Part shown: positions 53,996 through 60,679 of the stretch, in pieces
Position numbering within the stretch: the stretch's first letter is position 1
How the letters are laid out: each line of letters opens with the position of its first letter
Source of the DNA: Chitinophaga pinensis
GTDB taxonomy: Bacteria > Bacteroidota > Bacteroidia > Chitinophagales > Chitinophagaceae
Length of the DNA: 64,000 bases
Assembly (NCBI GenBank): GCA_945862385.1
Contig: CAMAXV010000010.1
Span: forward strand, 23,711-87,710
Direction of reading: 5' to 3'
The notes under the pieces: model-generated
What the model was told of the DNA's origin: nothing
What the model saw: only the letters and a program-made list of their open reading frames with translations
Database searches by the model: none
Position numbers and translations under genes: made by a program

Positions 53996-54559
53996 ATGAA
54001 ATATTTATTTACCCTCATTATATCTTTAATTTATCTGTCATTCTCTTACAGTCAAACCTATCCTAAGAAAGTAGAAGGCAAACCTGATTTTAAAGAAACT
54101 GCTCAGTTTATAAAAGCAAAAATGAATAATTCTTTATTTACTGAAGGAATAGAATGGCGAAAACATACATATCCAATTTTGCACGATACAAAATATATAC
54201 ATGTTCATATACATAAAATGAATTTTTTAGAAGATTGTAAATTAGATATTGGATATACTGTTCAAGTTTGGCGTACCGCTCCTGAGACCCAAAAAAGATA
54301 TGGGTATAATCATAGAGTAGAATCTTTTGTAATCGATTTTTCTAAGATAGAATCTATTCAGCTAGAGAATTGGGAACATAATGACGCAAGTTATGGAATA
54401 TACGGTATTTATTTTAAAACATATTTGAAATCAGAACCTCGTACAATGCATCTTCCTATAGGTATTTATCCATATAATGGTTTTTATGACTCTCAAATAT
54501 TAAAAGCCTTCGAACATATCAGAAAAATGTGTGGTGCGCCTGAACCTATATCTTTTTAA
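53996..54559 (+). CDS. Exported hypothetical protein, family A member 1
   Basis: Starting at MKYLFTLIISLIYLSF, the 187-residue protein has a signal peptide ending SYSQ. The mature part opens with FKETAQFIKAKMN and closes with ILKAFEHIRKMCG. These ends, with a variable beta-rich middle (ESFVIDFSKIESIQLENW), are shared with the proteins at 57013 and 57715. The function is unknown. It is preceded by site S4. Confidence 0.65.
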   Translation: MKYLFTLIISLIYLSFSYSQTYPKKVEGKPDFKETAQFIKAKMNNSLFTEGIEWRKHTYPILHDTKYIHVHIHKMNFLEDCKLDIGYTVQVWRTAPETQKRYGYNHRVESFVIDFSKIESIQLENWEHNDASYGIYGIYFKTYLKSEPRTMHLPIGIYPYNGFYDSQILKAFEHIRKMCGAPEPISF

Positions 54560-54605
54560 ATTAAGTAAGATTTTTAAAATTATTTATTCCCATAATGTAA
54601 GACTT

Positions 54606-54613
54606 TATCTTTG
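54606..54613 (+). promoter_or_regulatory. Probable -7 element ahead of the family B pair
   Basis: TATCTTTG matches TAnnTTTG 24 bases before the ATG at 54638. No 16-bp palindrome or clear -33 TTG is present, in contrast to neighbouring genes. Confidence 0.35.
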
Positions 54614-54637
54614 AAATATTTATAAAAAATACAAGTT

Positions 54638-55078
54638 ATGAGATTTAGAATTATAGTTTTCGCTTTACTGTTGTGTTATATTGGTAATGCTTCAATTAGA
54701 TTGTCAATTCAAGATGAAACTAAAACAGTATATGTTTATGCTGTAATTAGTTCATCCAAATTAAAAAAAGCAGTTTTCACAGAAATATTTCCAATAAAAA
54801 TTTATGCAAATCGAGATAGTTTTCTTGAATCAGGTGAAAAAAATACTGCTTTGAAATACCTTGAAACAAAACTAAAAAAGTATATGTATATCAATGAAGA
54901 GTGGGATAGTAATTATGTAGTAGTAGCTGGTTTTTATGATAATAATTTCATTAAACTAACTGACCGCTTATCTGATGAACAAATAAGACAAAAAAATATT
55001 AATAAATATCAAATTTCGCGACTAAGTAATTACAATTTTTCATTCACATATAATGCAGGAGATGCTTACAAAAATTAA
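54638..55078 (+). CDS. Exported hypothetical protein, family B member 1
   Basis: The 146-residue protein has a signal peptide (MRFRIIVFALLLCYIGNAS), a strand with TVYVYAVISS, a helical middle (TALKYLETKLKKYMY) and a C-terminal IRQKNINKYQISRLSNYNF. The size and order of elements resemble the next gene and those at 58363 and 60069. It overlaps the next gene by 17 bases. The function is unknown. Confidence 0.6.
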   Translation: MRFRIIVFALLLCYIGNASIRLSIQDETKTVYVYAVISSSKLKKAVFTEIFPIKIYANRDSFLESGEKNTALKYLETKLKKYMYINEEWDSNYVVVAGFYDNNFIKLTDRLSDEQIRQKNINKYQISRLSNYNFSFTYNAGDAYKN

Positions 55079-55502
55079 AAGTATAGTTTTAATTCTATTA
55101 GTATTTATTTTATTTTCTTCATTTGGAATAAATAATTATCAAAATAGTGAATCATTTTATTTTTTCTTATCTATTGATCGCAATCTAACAAAAAGTGGTA
55201 AAGGATATATGAGTGAATTAGTTTTTTATCCAGGGTACAATGAATGTAATAAGTTAAGTGATGTTTATTTTATTTTAAAATCAAAAGGTATTTTTGAGGA
55301 TTACATCAAAGCTAAGTATAAGGATGATTTTTCTAATTTATATGAAATAAATAATGCAGTAAAGAGTATTTCAAAAAAAAGAAATTCTTATGACAGGTTG
55401 ACTTCCCTCTCATCTGCTCAAGAAAGGGTTTTTCAATGGACTAAGGATGAGCAAAAAGGAAGTTTTATTCAAACAAAATGCAGCATAAGTTGTAAGGATT
55501 AA
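55062..55502 (+). CDS. Exported hypothetical protein, family B member 2
   Basis: I start at MLTKIKSIVLILLVFILF; an ATG 9 bases upstream is equally possible. The 146-residue product has a signal peptide, SFYFFLSIDRN, an ELVFYPGYNEC strand, YIKAKYKDDF and a final SSAQERVFQWTKDEQK with cysteines. The architecture matches the 58363 protein (YYVAVGWEYY, CDAYYKKS, SQAKNKRREL). It is translated in overlap with the preceding gene. The function is unknown. Confidence 0.6.
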   Translation: MLTKIKSIVLILLVFILFSSFGINNYQNSESFYFFLSIDRNLTKSGKGYMSELVFYPGYNECNKLSDVYFILKSKGIFEDYIKAKYKDDFSNLYEINNAVKSISKKRNSYDRLTSLSSAQERVFQWTKDEQKGSFIQTKCSISCKD

Positions 55503-55673
55503 TTTAATAGGATTGTTAGTTTAATTAATGCTTTAAATTGAATTATTACAATAATTATTTATGATTTCATATCAAATATAGTATTATCAATTTGACCTTC
55601 TCCCGATAATTTAGACAGTTCAAAACTTAAAAATTCGGGCAATTTTCAATAATTTAAAACTAGAAAATTGCAC

Positions 55674-55989
55674 ATGAAAACGTCAAAAATTTTCGGAATA
55701 ACAAATTGCTTTCTCTCTGAAACAAGCCGAGACAGGAACATCTGTCGCCGAGGTTACACGCAAAATGTGTATCTCTGACGTTACATTTTACAATTGGAGG
55801 AAAAAGTATGACGGTGTTGGAATAACCGAGATACGCGGATTAAGAAAACTTGAAGATGAGAACAGCCGTTTAAAGCAGATAGTTGCAGAGCTCACCTTGG
55901 ACAGGCAAATGCTCCAGGATGTATTAAAAAAAATGTCTGAAAATCAGTCAACTGAAGGTTTTGGTCCAAACACTGAAAGATCAATATAA
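55674..55989 (+). pseudogene. IS3 OrfA, inactivated
   Basis: The C-terminal part (55765-55989) reads CISDVTFYNWRKKYDGVG and LEDENSRLKQIVAELTLDRQMLQDVLKKM, the HTH and leucine zipper of IS3 OrfA. The upstream codons QIAFSLKQAETGTSVAEVTRK are in the same frame but are cut from the ATG at 55674 by an in-frame TAA (55699-55701) and an extra base in a run of A. A run of eight A at the zipper end marks the usual -1 frameshift window. Confidence 0.85.
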
Positions 55990-56742
55990 GGTATCCACCC
56001 AGAAAGCTTGTCAGGCAGTCATGCTGAGCAGGTCATTATGGTATCGTCAATCCACAAAGCGTTTTGATAAGGCCATCAGAAGTAGAATTGTGGAGTTCTA
56101 TAATACGAGAATCCGTTATGATGTAAATCGAGTACATGTGCTTTTAAGGCGTGAGGGGGGAATGACAATAAAAAGCGTGTGCATCGCATTTACAAGGAAG
56201 AAGGGCTTAATCCTCGCAGCAAAAGACTTCGGAGAAGCGAAGTGGAAGCATACCGGATTGAACGCCCAAAGCAAGTTAACCTTCACCAGTGTTTGTCGAT
56301 GGATTTTGTTGCTGACCAGCTGTTCAATAGCCTGAAATTTGGGGTCTTAACTTTGGTTGATAACTTTAGTCGCCAATACCTGGTTACACGATTAGGAAAA
56401 TCAATTAAAGGTAAAGACATTGTCAGAATTATGGGTGAGGTCAAGCAATACCACGGGATTACACCAGAACGCATCCAAGTAGACAATGGGTCTGAATTTA
56501 TCAATAAGGATTTAGAGCATTGGACATATGAAAATAATGTTACTTTAGATTTCTCAATAGCCGGAAAAATAACGGATAATCCATATATTGAATCGTTCAA
56601 TGGTAGCTTCCAAGATGATTTTTTGAATATAAATTGGTTTATGTCACTTGACGATGCAGAAGAGAAGGTAGACGCTTGGAGATACGAATACAATCACTAT
56701 CGACCACATAGTTCTTTAAACAATCTGACACCCATGGATTAA
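55961..56742 (+). pseudogene. IS3 OrfB (DDE transposase), frameshifted
   Basis: The first part (QKACQAVMLSRSLWYRQS, RYDVNRVHVLLRREGG) is in one frame and the rest (VHRIYKEEGLNPRSKRLRRSE onward) in another, with the lesion near 56165-56178 by loss of a few bases. The DDE catalytic core is otherwise readable: MDFVADQL, IQVDNGSEF and the glutamate in YIESFNGSFQDDFLN. No intact transposase can be made. Confidence 0.85.
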
Positions 56743-56819
56743 ATTGAATTCTGTCAATCAATAAGCCCAGAAAGTTAATTTTTGTGTGTCCGAAATATGG
56801 GATAGGATTAAATAAATTT

Positions 56820-56866
56820 TACCCAATTATGGGTATTTGAATGATTTCAATGTATATATACATTTG
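56820..56866 (+). promoter_or_regulatory. NarL-like 16-bp site S5 with promoter
   Basis: TACCCAATTATGGGTA (56820-56835), then TTTG (56836-56839), then after 19 bases the perfect -7 TACATTTG (56859-56866). The same arrangement with near-identical spacer recurs at 60584-60630. It precedes the remnant ORF at 56911 and the family A gene at 57013. Confidence 0.75.
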
Positions 56867-56910
56867 CTCATATTAATTCTATTCTAGATTCAATCTATAA
56901 TTCTTAAAAA

Positions 56911-56982
56911 ATGTTTAGAATAATACTTGTCGTTTTAATATTTCTTGCATTAACGTCTCATATCCAATTTGTATATATGTGA
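56911..56982 (+). pseudogene. Remnant signal-peptide ORF, copy of the 60680 gene start
   Basis: The 23-codon frame MFRIILVVLIFLALTSHIQF matches the start of the 60680 protein (MFRIIFVILMFIVS) in both DNA and promoter, then stops. It looks like the leftover 5' end of a duplicated gene, or a leader peptide. The next gene begins 30 bases on. Confidence 0.6.
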
Positions 56983-57012
56983 TAGGATAATTTTTAAAAA
57001 AACATAAACATA

Positions 57013-57525
57013 ATGAAAAAAGTACTTTTAGCAATTTTTTTTATCTTTTTATGTATTGGATTGCTAAATGCACAAACTAAAGAAGAAACGATATCATGGT
57101 TGAAAGAAAAATTGGGGAGTTATTTAAAAAGACACGATGTAAGTAATATTAAGTTGGAAAGATTAGACGAATGTGAATTTAAGATATCTTATACTCATAC
57201 AATTAGAAGCACACATGAATCTTACCCTTTTGGTTATACGATTTATAAACTATATTATGAATGTACAGCACCTACATCAATAAAAAACATAAGTAACATA
57301 ATAGAATTTAGTAGTAAAGCAGTAAAACAAATTAAAGGGGGTGAATGGTCAGAATACAATAGTGTTGGAACCTTTAGAAATGGTGGTAGCTTAAATAGTT
57401 TTACTAATTTCTATGATTATATTTATTTGGAAATTGAAGAAAGAGAAGTAGGTATACGTGAGCGTGTACAAAAAGCATTTAACCATCTTGCCACTTTTTG
57501 CCCTAAAAAGAAAGAAATATTTTAA
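57013..57525 (+). CDS. Exported hypothetical protein, family A member 2
   Basis: The 170-residue protein has a signal peptide (KKVLLAIFFIFLCIGLLNAQ), then the family A opening TKEETISWLKEKLG and closing VQKAFNHLATFCPKKKE. The middle is beta-rich (CEFKISYTHTIRS, NFYDYIYLEIEE). Similar secreted proteins occur widely in Bacteroidetes without known function. The promoter at 56820 and the remnant ORF lie upstream. Confidence 0.7.
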   Translation: MKKVLLAIFFIFLCIGLLNAQTKEETISWLKEKLGSYLKRHDVSNIKLERLDECEFKISYTHTIRSTHESYPFGYTIYKLYYECTAPTSIKNISNIIEFSSKAVKQIKGGEWSEYNSVGTFRNGGSLNSFTNFYDYIYLEIEEREVGIRERVQKAFNHLATFCPKKKEIF

Positions 57526-57599
57526 AAAATACTTTTCTTTAATGTTTTCCTGGCCGGATAGTTCCGGTTTTAAATAATCAATATCGGACACTAGTGATT

Positions 57600-57705
57600 T
57601 TTTCTGTATCCTGATTGTTTCCGTTTTTCTAGTTTTGATTTTAATTTTACCTAATTATAGGTATTGTTTCAATTTATTAGAAAGCATAAATTTGATAAAC
57701 TTTTA
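57600..57705 (+). repeat. Duplicated promoter cassette P-A, copy 2
   Basis: It matches 53863-53970 across the upstream TTTCTGTATCCTGATTG, the 16-bp site, the TTG and the leader. The identity of non-coding DNA points to recent duplication of the promoter with its gene. Confidence 0.8.
57648..57694 (+). promoter_or_regulatory. NarL-like 16-bp site S6 with promoter
   Basis: TACCTAATTATAGGTA (57648-57663), TTG (57664-57666), 20-base spacer, then the perfect -7 TAAATTTG (57687-57694). The ATG of the family A gene follows 20 bases later. Confidence 0.75.
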
Positions 57706-57714
57706 ACTGCCAAA

Positions 57715-58200
57715 ATGAAGAAACGTATAACTGTTTTAAGTACTTTCCTTTACCTACTATTTGGTAACTTAATTGCACAAGATGCGACCCTGGAAGAGAC
57801 CATGAATTTTATTAGGGTAAAAACAATGGATAAATCTATCTGGTATTCAAAAAAATTTGAAGTTGAATCAGGTAATTGTGTAAATTTAGATCATTTTTTT
57901 GAAAATCTCAAATCAATAGAACTTAGAGACAACAGAATTATTTTTACAAATGATTGTAGCGGGGCAACTTGTACGCTAAATCTCAGCAGGGTAAATTCGA
58001 TAGATCTTGAGGCCAGGAAGATAAAATTCTCGTCTACTGAAAGAATCGTTCTTGTTACAAAAGATAATAACTATTACCCAGCAGACAGGCCGACTGTCGT
58101 TACCATAGCCTACGGAGAAACAGACTCCCCCCGTCTTCTAAAGGCCTTTAAACACCTGTTCAAGCTATTGGAAATCAACCTAGTTGGAGATAAGTTTTAA
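57715..58200 (+). CDS. Exported hypothetical protein, family A member 3
   Basis: Starting at MKKRITVLSTFLYLLF, the 161-residue protein has a signal peptide ending LIAQ. It carries the family A opening LEETMNFIRVKTM and closing LLKAFKHLFKLLE, with a beta-rich centre (CTLNLSRVNSIDLEARKIKF). Its promoter is a duplicate of the one ahead of the 53996 gene. The function is unknown. Confidence 0.68.
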   Translation: MKKRITVLSTFLYLLFGNLIAQDATLEETMNFIRVKTMDKSIWYSKKFEVESGNCVNLDHFFENLKSIELRDNRIIFTNDCSGATCTLNLSRVNSIDLEARKIKFSSTERIVLVTKDNNYYPADRPTVVTIAYGETDSPRLLKAFKHLFKLLEINLVGDKF

Positions 58201-58362
58201 GTAATGCATGTAAAACATTCATGTCTATAACCGATACCGTATTGGGCACATTGGGGTTGTTCGGCTTCTGTTTAAATACTTCCAAGTCCAACCGCGAAAG
58301 AAAACTTTGTACTCAGTATAGATGCTATAATATATATTTTCAGTGCTCATAAATTAACATTT

Positions 58363-58776
58363 ATGAGAATTTTTAATCCCCTATCACGTTTATTATTTTA
58401 TTTTACTGTTTTAGTTTTAAGCAGTAGTTTTATTTACGAATTAAAAGAAGATAAACCTATGTACTATGTTGCAGTGGGATGGGAATATTATTATAAGCGC
58501 CCCACAACTGTTGCAACAGGACAGTCTTTTGTGTCAAATGTAGGTTATGTAGATTGTAAAAGGCCTTTCAGCACATTGATATCAAATCAATTATTCAAAT
58601 ATTGTGATGCTTATTATAAAAAATCCCGTGGTACTACAGGGTTAGAGCGTATGATTGCTTTTAGTTATGAGACATATAGTCAGGCGAAAAATAAGCGAAG
58701 AGAACTTATTGCTAATTATAATTACAAATGGATACCTCTTATTTTATCCGATTTTTCAGTTTTGTGTGAAGATTAA
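58363..58776 (+). CDS. Exported hypothetical protein, family B member 3
   Basis: The 137-residue product has a signal peptide (LLFYFTVLVLSSSFIY), a MYYVAVGWEYYY strand, VGYVDCKRPFS, YCDAYYKKS and the C-terminal SQAKNKRRELIANYNYKWI followed by VLCED. The KRRELI segment is shared with the 58930 and 60069 proteins. No 16-bp site is evident in the 162-base gap upstream. The function is unknown. Confidence 0.6.
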   Translation: MRIFNPLSRLLFYFTVLVLSSSFIYELKEDKPMYYVAVGWEYYYKRPTTVATGQSFVSNVGYVDCKRPFSTLISNQLFKYCDAYYKKSRGTTGLERMIAFSYETYSQAKNKRRELIANYNYKWIPLILSDFSVLCED

Positions 58777-58788
58777 TGATTAGGCAGA

Positions 58789-58844
58789 TTCAATTTATTA
58801 ATGCAGCATTTAACTTTACTAACTTGTTGCGTTAATAAATTGAA
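58789..58844. terminator. Bidirectional terminator-like hairpin
   Basis: The arms at 58789-58808 and 58825-58844 (TTCAATTTATTAATGCAGCA and its near complement) match at 18 of 20 positions, the two exceptions allowing G-U pairs. It lies between convergent genes. Confidence 0.6.
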
Positions 58845-58929
58845 CTGACCTTATATTTTATTAAGCCTTTTCATTCTTGCAAGTTTGAATCTAATAAATT
58901 TATAAATTTATTTTAGTTGATAATATTTC

Positions 58930-59784
58930 TTACCCCCGTACTCCAGTTGGTGCACCTCTTCGTAATTTATTTATGCTATCTTGAATAGATTTATTATTGA
59001 GAAAATCTTTGCTTACTTGTGATCGTATGTATGCCTTTGTCCAATCTATTAAACCAGTTTCTTTCTCGTGTGTTTTTCCGGGTTTGACAAATTCCATTTT
59101 AAGAATATAATTATCTGGTATCTTTAAACTAAAATTTACAAACATACCAGGCTCAAGTGTAATTTCTTTAACTGGTTTTCCCAAATTAATCTGATTCATT
59201 CCTGATTTTTTGAATGCTCCTATAATTGCTGCTTTATCTTTAAATGGGTTTTTTATTTGTATTGCTGCAAATTCATCAGGAGTACCTGGTTTGGCGAAAA
59301 TGTATTTAACTTCTATTCCGTCCCAGTTTTCTAGAACTTCATAATTTTTATTTCCAGAAATTATATTTCTTTCAAAAATGCTATTTGGTTTAGTGTAATA
59401 TAACTTTGGGTTAGACTTTACACTTGCATCCATAGAATTTTTACAATATTCTAAATCTTTACCAACTTTTATTGTTAATACTTTTTTGACACAATTCCAT
59501 ACTTTTTCTTCTTTTTGAAATTCGTATACTATTACAGCTTGATTTGGTTGAATAAGTTTGACTGTCATGAATGAATTAGGATGCTTTAACATCAATTCTT
59601 TTCTTCTTTTTTCAAACTCTGACTTATCGTTCAATTTTTCATGTATCATCGTATAATCACGGCACATGCCATTTTTATGCGAAGCTTTTAATTCATATGT
59701 TGCAATAAGAAGATAGCCGGTTTGACAAAAAGCTGAATTTAAATTTGAAATAGATATAAATATAATTAATATAATTAGCCTCAT
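58930..59784 (-). CDS. Exported hypothetical protein with family B-like segment
   Basis: Starting at MRLIILIIFISISNL, the 284-residue protein has a signal peptide ending SAFCQ. An early segment (SEFEKRRKELMLKHPNSFMTVKLI) resembles the KRRELI region of family B proteins. The rest has LTIKVGKDLEYC, VLENWDGIEVKYIFAKPG and a C-terminal helical tail. I do not recognise a domain. A degenerate NarL-like site lies upstream at 59841. Confidence 0.6.
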   Translation of the reverse strand: MRLIILIIFISISNLNSAFCQTGYLLIATYELKASHKNGMCRDYTMIHEKLNDKSEFEKRRKELMLKHPNSFMTVKLIQPNQAVIVYEFQKEEKVWNCVKKVLTIKVGKDLEYCKNSMDASVKSNPKLYYTKPNSIFERNIISGNKNYEVLENWDGIEVKYIFAKPGTPDEFAAIQIKNPFKDKAAIIGAFKKSGMNQINLGKPVKEITLEPGMFVNFSLKIPDNYILKMEFVKPGKTHEKETGLIDWTKAYIRSQVSKDFLNNKSIQDSINKLRRGAPTGVRG

Positions 59785-59840
59785 GTTTTTTAAATATTTT
59801 ATTATATCAAGAAAATAGTAATTCTTCAAATATTTGCCAA

Positions 59841-59856
59841 TACCCAGAGTTGAGAC
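59841..59856 (-). promoter_or_regulatory. Degenerate NarL-like site S9
   Basis: On the minus strand the right half TGGGTA is intact and followed directly by TTG, while the left half (GTCTCAA) keeps only four of seven bases. It lies 57 bases before the 59784 start, at the position expected for the regulon. The 284-base gap 59785-60068 shows nothing else. Confidence 0.3.
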
Positions 59857-60068
59857 TGTTATATATTATTCTTTCCCTATTTTTTTCCAATATCCGCGTA
59901 ATTATTTGGCGATTTTGTTGAGTATGTATATTCTGTTACATTTTTAATCAAAACTTTAATATCAAATGTTGATGTAAATCAGAAAAATATGTACACAAAA
60001 ATTACGGAAATATTATGAAGAGATATAGTTTATTTTAGAAAACATGAATGATGGATTTAAATGATTTA

Positions 60069-60464
60069 TTATTTGCTCTGAAAGTAGAAGTTGTGTTGTA
60101 TTACTCTATATCCCATTTGTTTATATTTAAATATTCTCTCATCTCTTCTTTTTTCCATACTAGATAAGGATATATCATGTTCGCTTAGAGACATTCTCGG
60201 ATCTCTGCTATAATCATTCATCACTAAATATTTGCCAAATGCAATTGACATTTCACCTCCACAGTGATTACAGTCATTATTGATTATTTGTGTAATATGA
60301 TATATTTTATTGGCATCATCATTTCTATGTAAAATCCAAAATGATTTCCCTTGGTTTTTCAACAATTCATGATTTTCATGATGATTATGAAAATCATCTT
60401 TATTAAAAATGTTTCCGTTGTTAAGAGTAAATACCAGAATAGCAATGGTAAAAAAAACTTTCAT
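60069..60464 (-). CDS. Exported hypothetical protein, family B member 4
   Basis: The 131-residue protein has a short signal-like N terminus (VFFTIAILVFTLNNGN), a SFWILHRNDD strand, a CNHCGGEMS turn with a CxxC pair, and the C-terminal SSMEKRRDERIFKYKQMGYRVI. The KRRDERI-x-KY segment matches the equivalent region of the 58363 protein. Its promoter carries site S7 in the same geometry as the plus-strand genes. Confidence 0.62.
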   Translation of the reverse strand: MKVFFTIAILVFTLNNGNIFNKDDFHNHHENHELLKNQGKSFWILHRNDDANKIYHITQIINNDCNHCGGEMSIAFGKYLVMNDYSRDPRMSLSEHDISLSSMEKRRDERIFKYKQMGYRVIQHNFYFQSK

Positions 60465-60496
60465 GATATTAGTTTATGGGGTTATTATTTTATTTT

Positions 60497-60543
60497 TAAA
60501 AGTATTATTAATAATTTCTATTTACAATACCCATAAGTGGGTA
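60497..60543 (-). promoter_or_regulatory. NarL-like 16-bp site S7 with promoter, minus strand
   Basis: Read on the minus strand: TACCCACTTATGGGTA (60528-60543), TTG (60525-60527), 20-base spacer, then TACTTTTA as the -7 (60497-60504). The family B gene starts at 60464. The same geometry on the opposite strand argues against chance. Confidence 0.65.
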
Positions 60544-60583
60544 ATTATAATAATCCATCAATTAATCTAATGAAGAATGATTT

Positions 60584-60630
60584 TACTCAATTATGGGTAT
60601 TTGAATTATTTCATTGTATATATACATTTG
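60584..60630 (+). promoter_or_regulatory. NarL-like 16-bp site S8 with promoter
   Basis: TACTCAATTATGGGTA (60584-60599), TTTG (60600-60603), 19-base spacer, perfect -7 TACATTTG (60623-60630), ATG at 60680. The spacer and leader match the 56820 promoter closely. S7 and S8 stand back to back, serving divergent genes. Confidence 0.75.
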
Positions 60631-60679
60631 GTTATATTTCTTTAAATCTAATATAGATTAAATCTATAATTTATAAAAA

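Larger units (their letters stand above)
55593..56808 (+). mobile_element. Decayed IS3-family insertion sequence
   Basis: The ends are imperfect inverted repeats: CCTTCTCCCGATAATTTAGA at the left and, on the other strand, CCTATCCCATATTTCGGACA at the right; exact borders are uncertain by several bases. Inside are OrfA and OrfB of the IS3 type, both broken. It lies between the family B pair and site S5, about 12 bases from S5. Confidence 0.8.

Noticed and set aside
58201..58362. A 16-bp regulon site ahead of the 58363 gene
   Set aside because: The ATACCGTATTGGGCACA stretch lacks the inverted heptamer and the TTG spacing.
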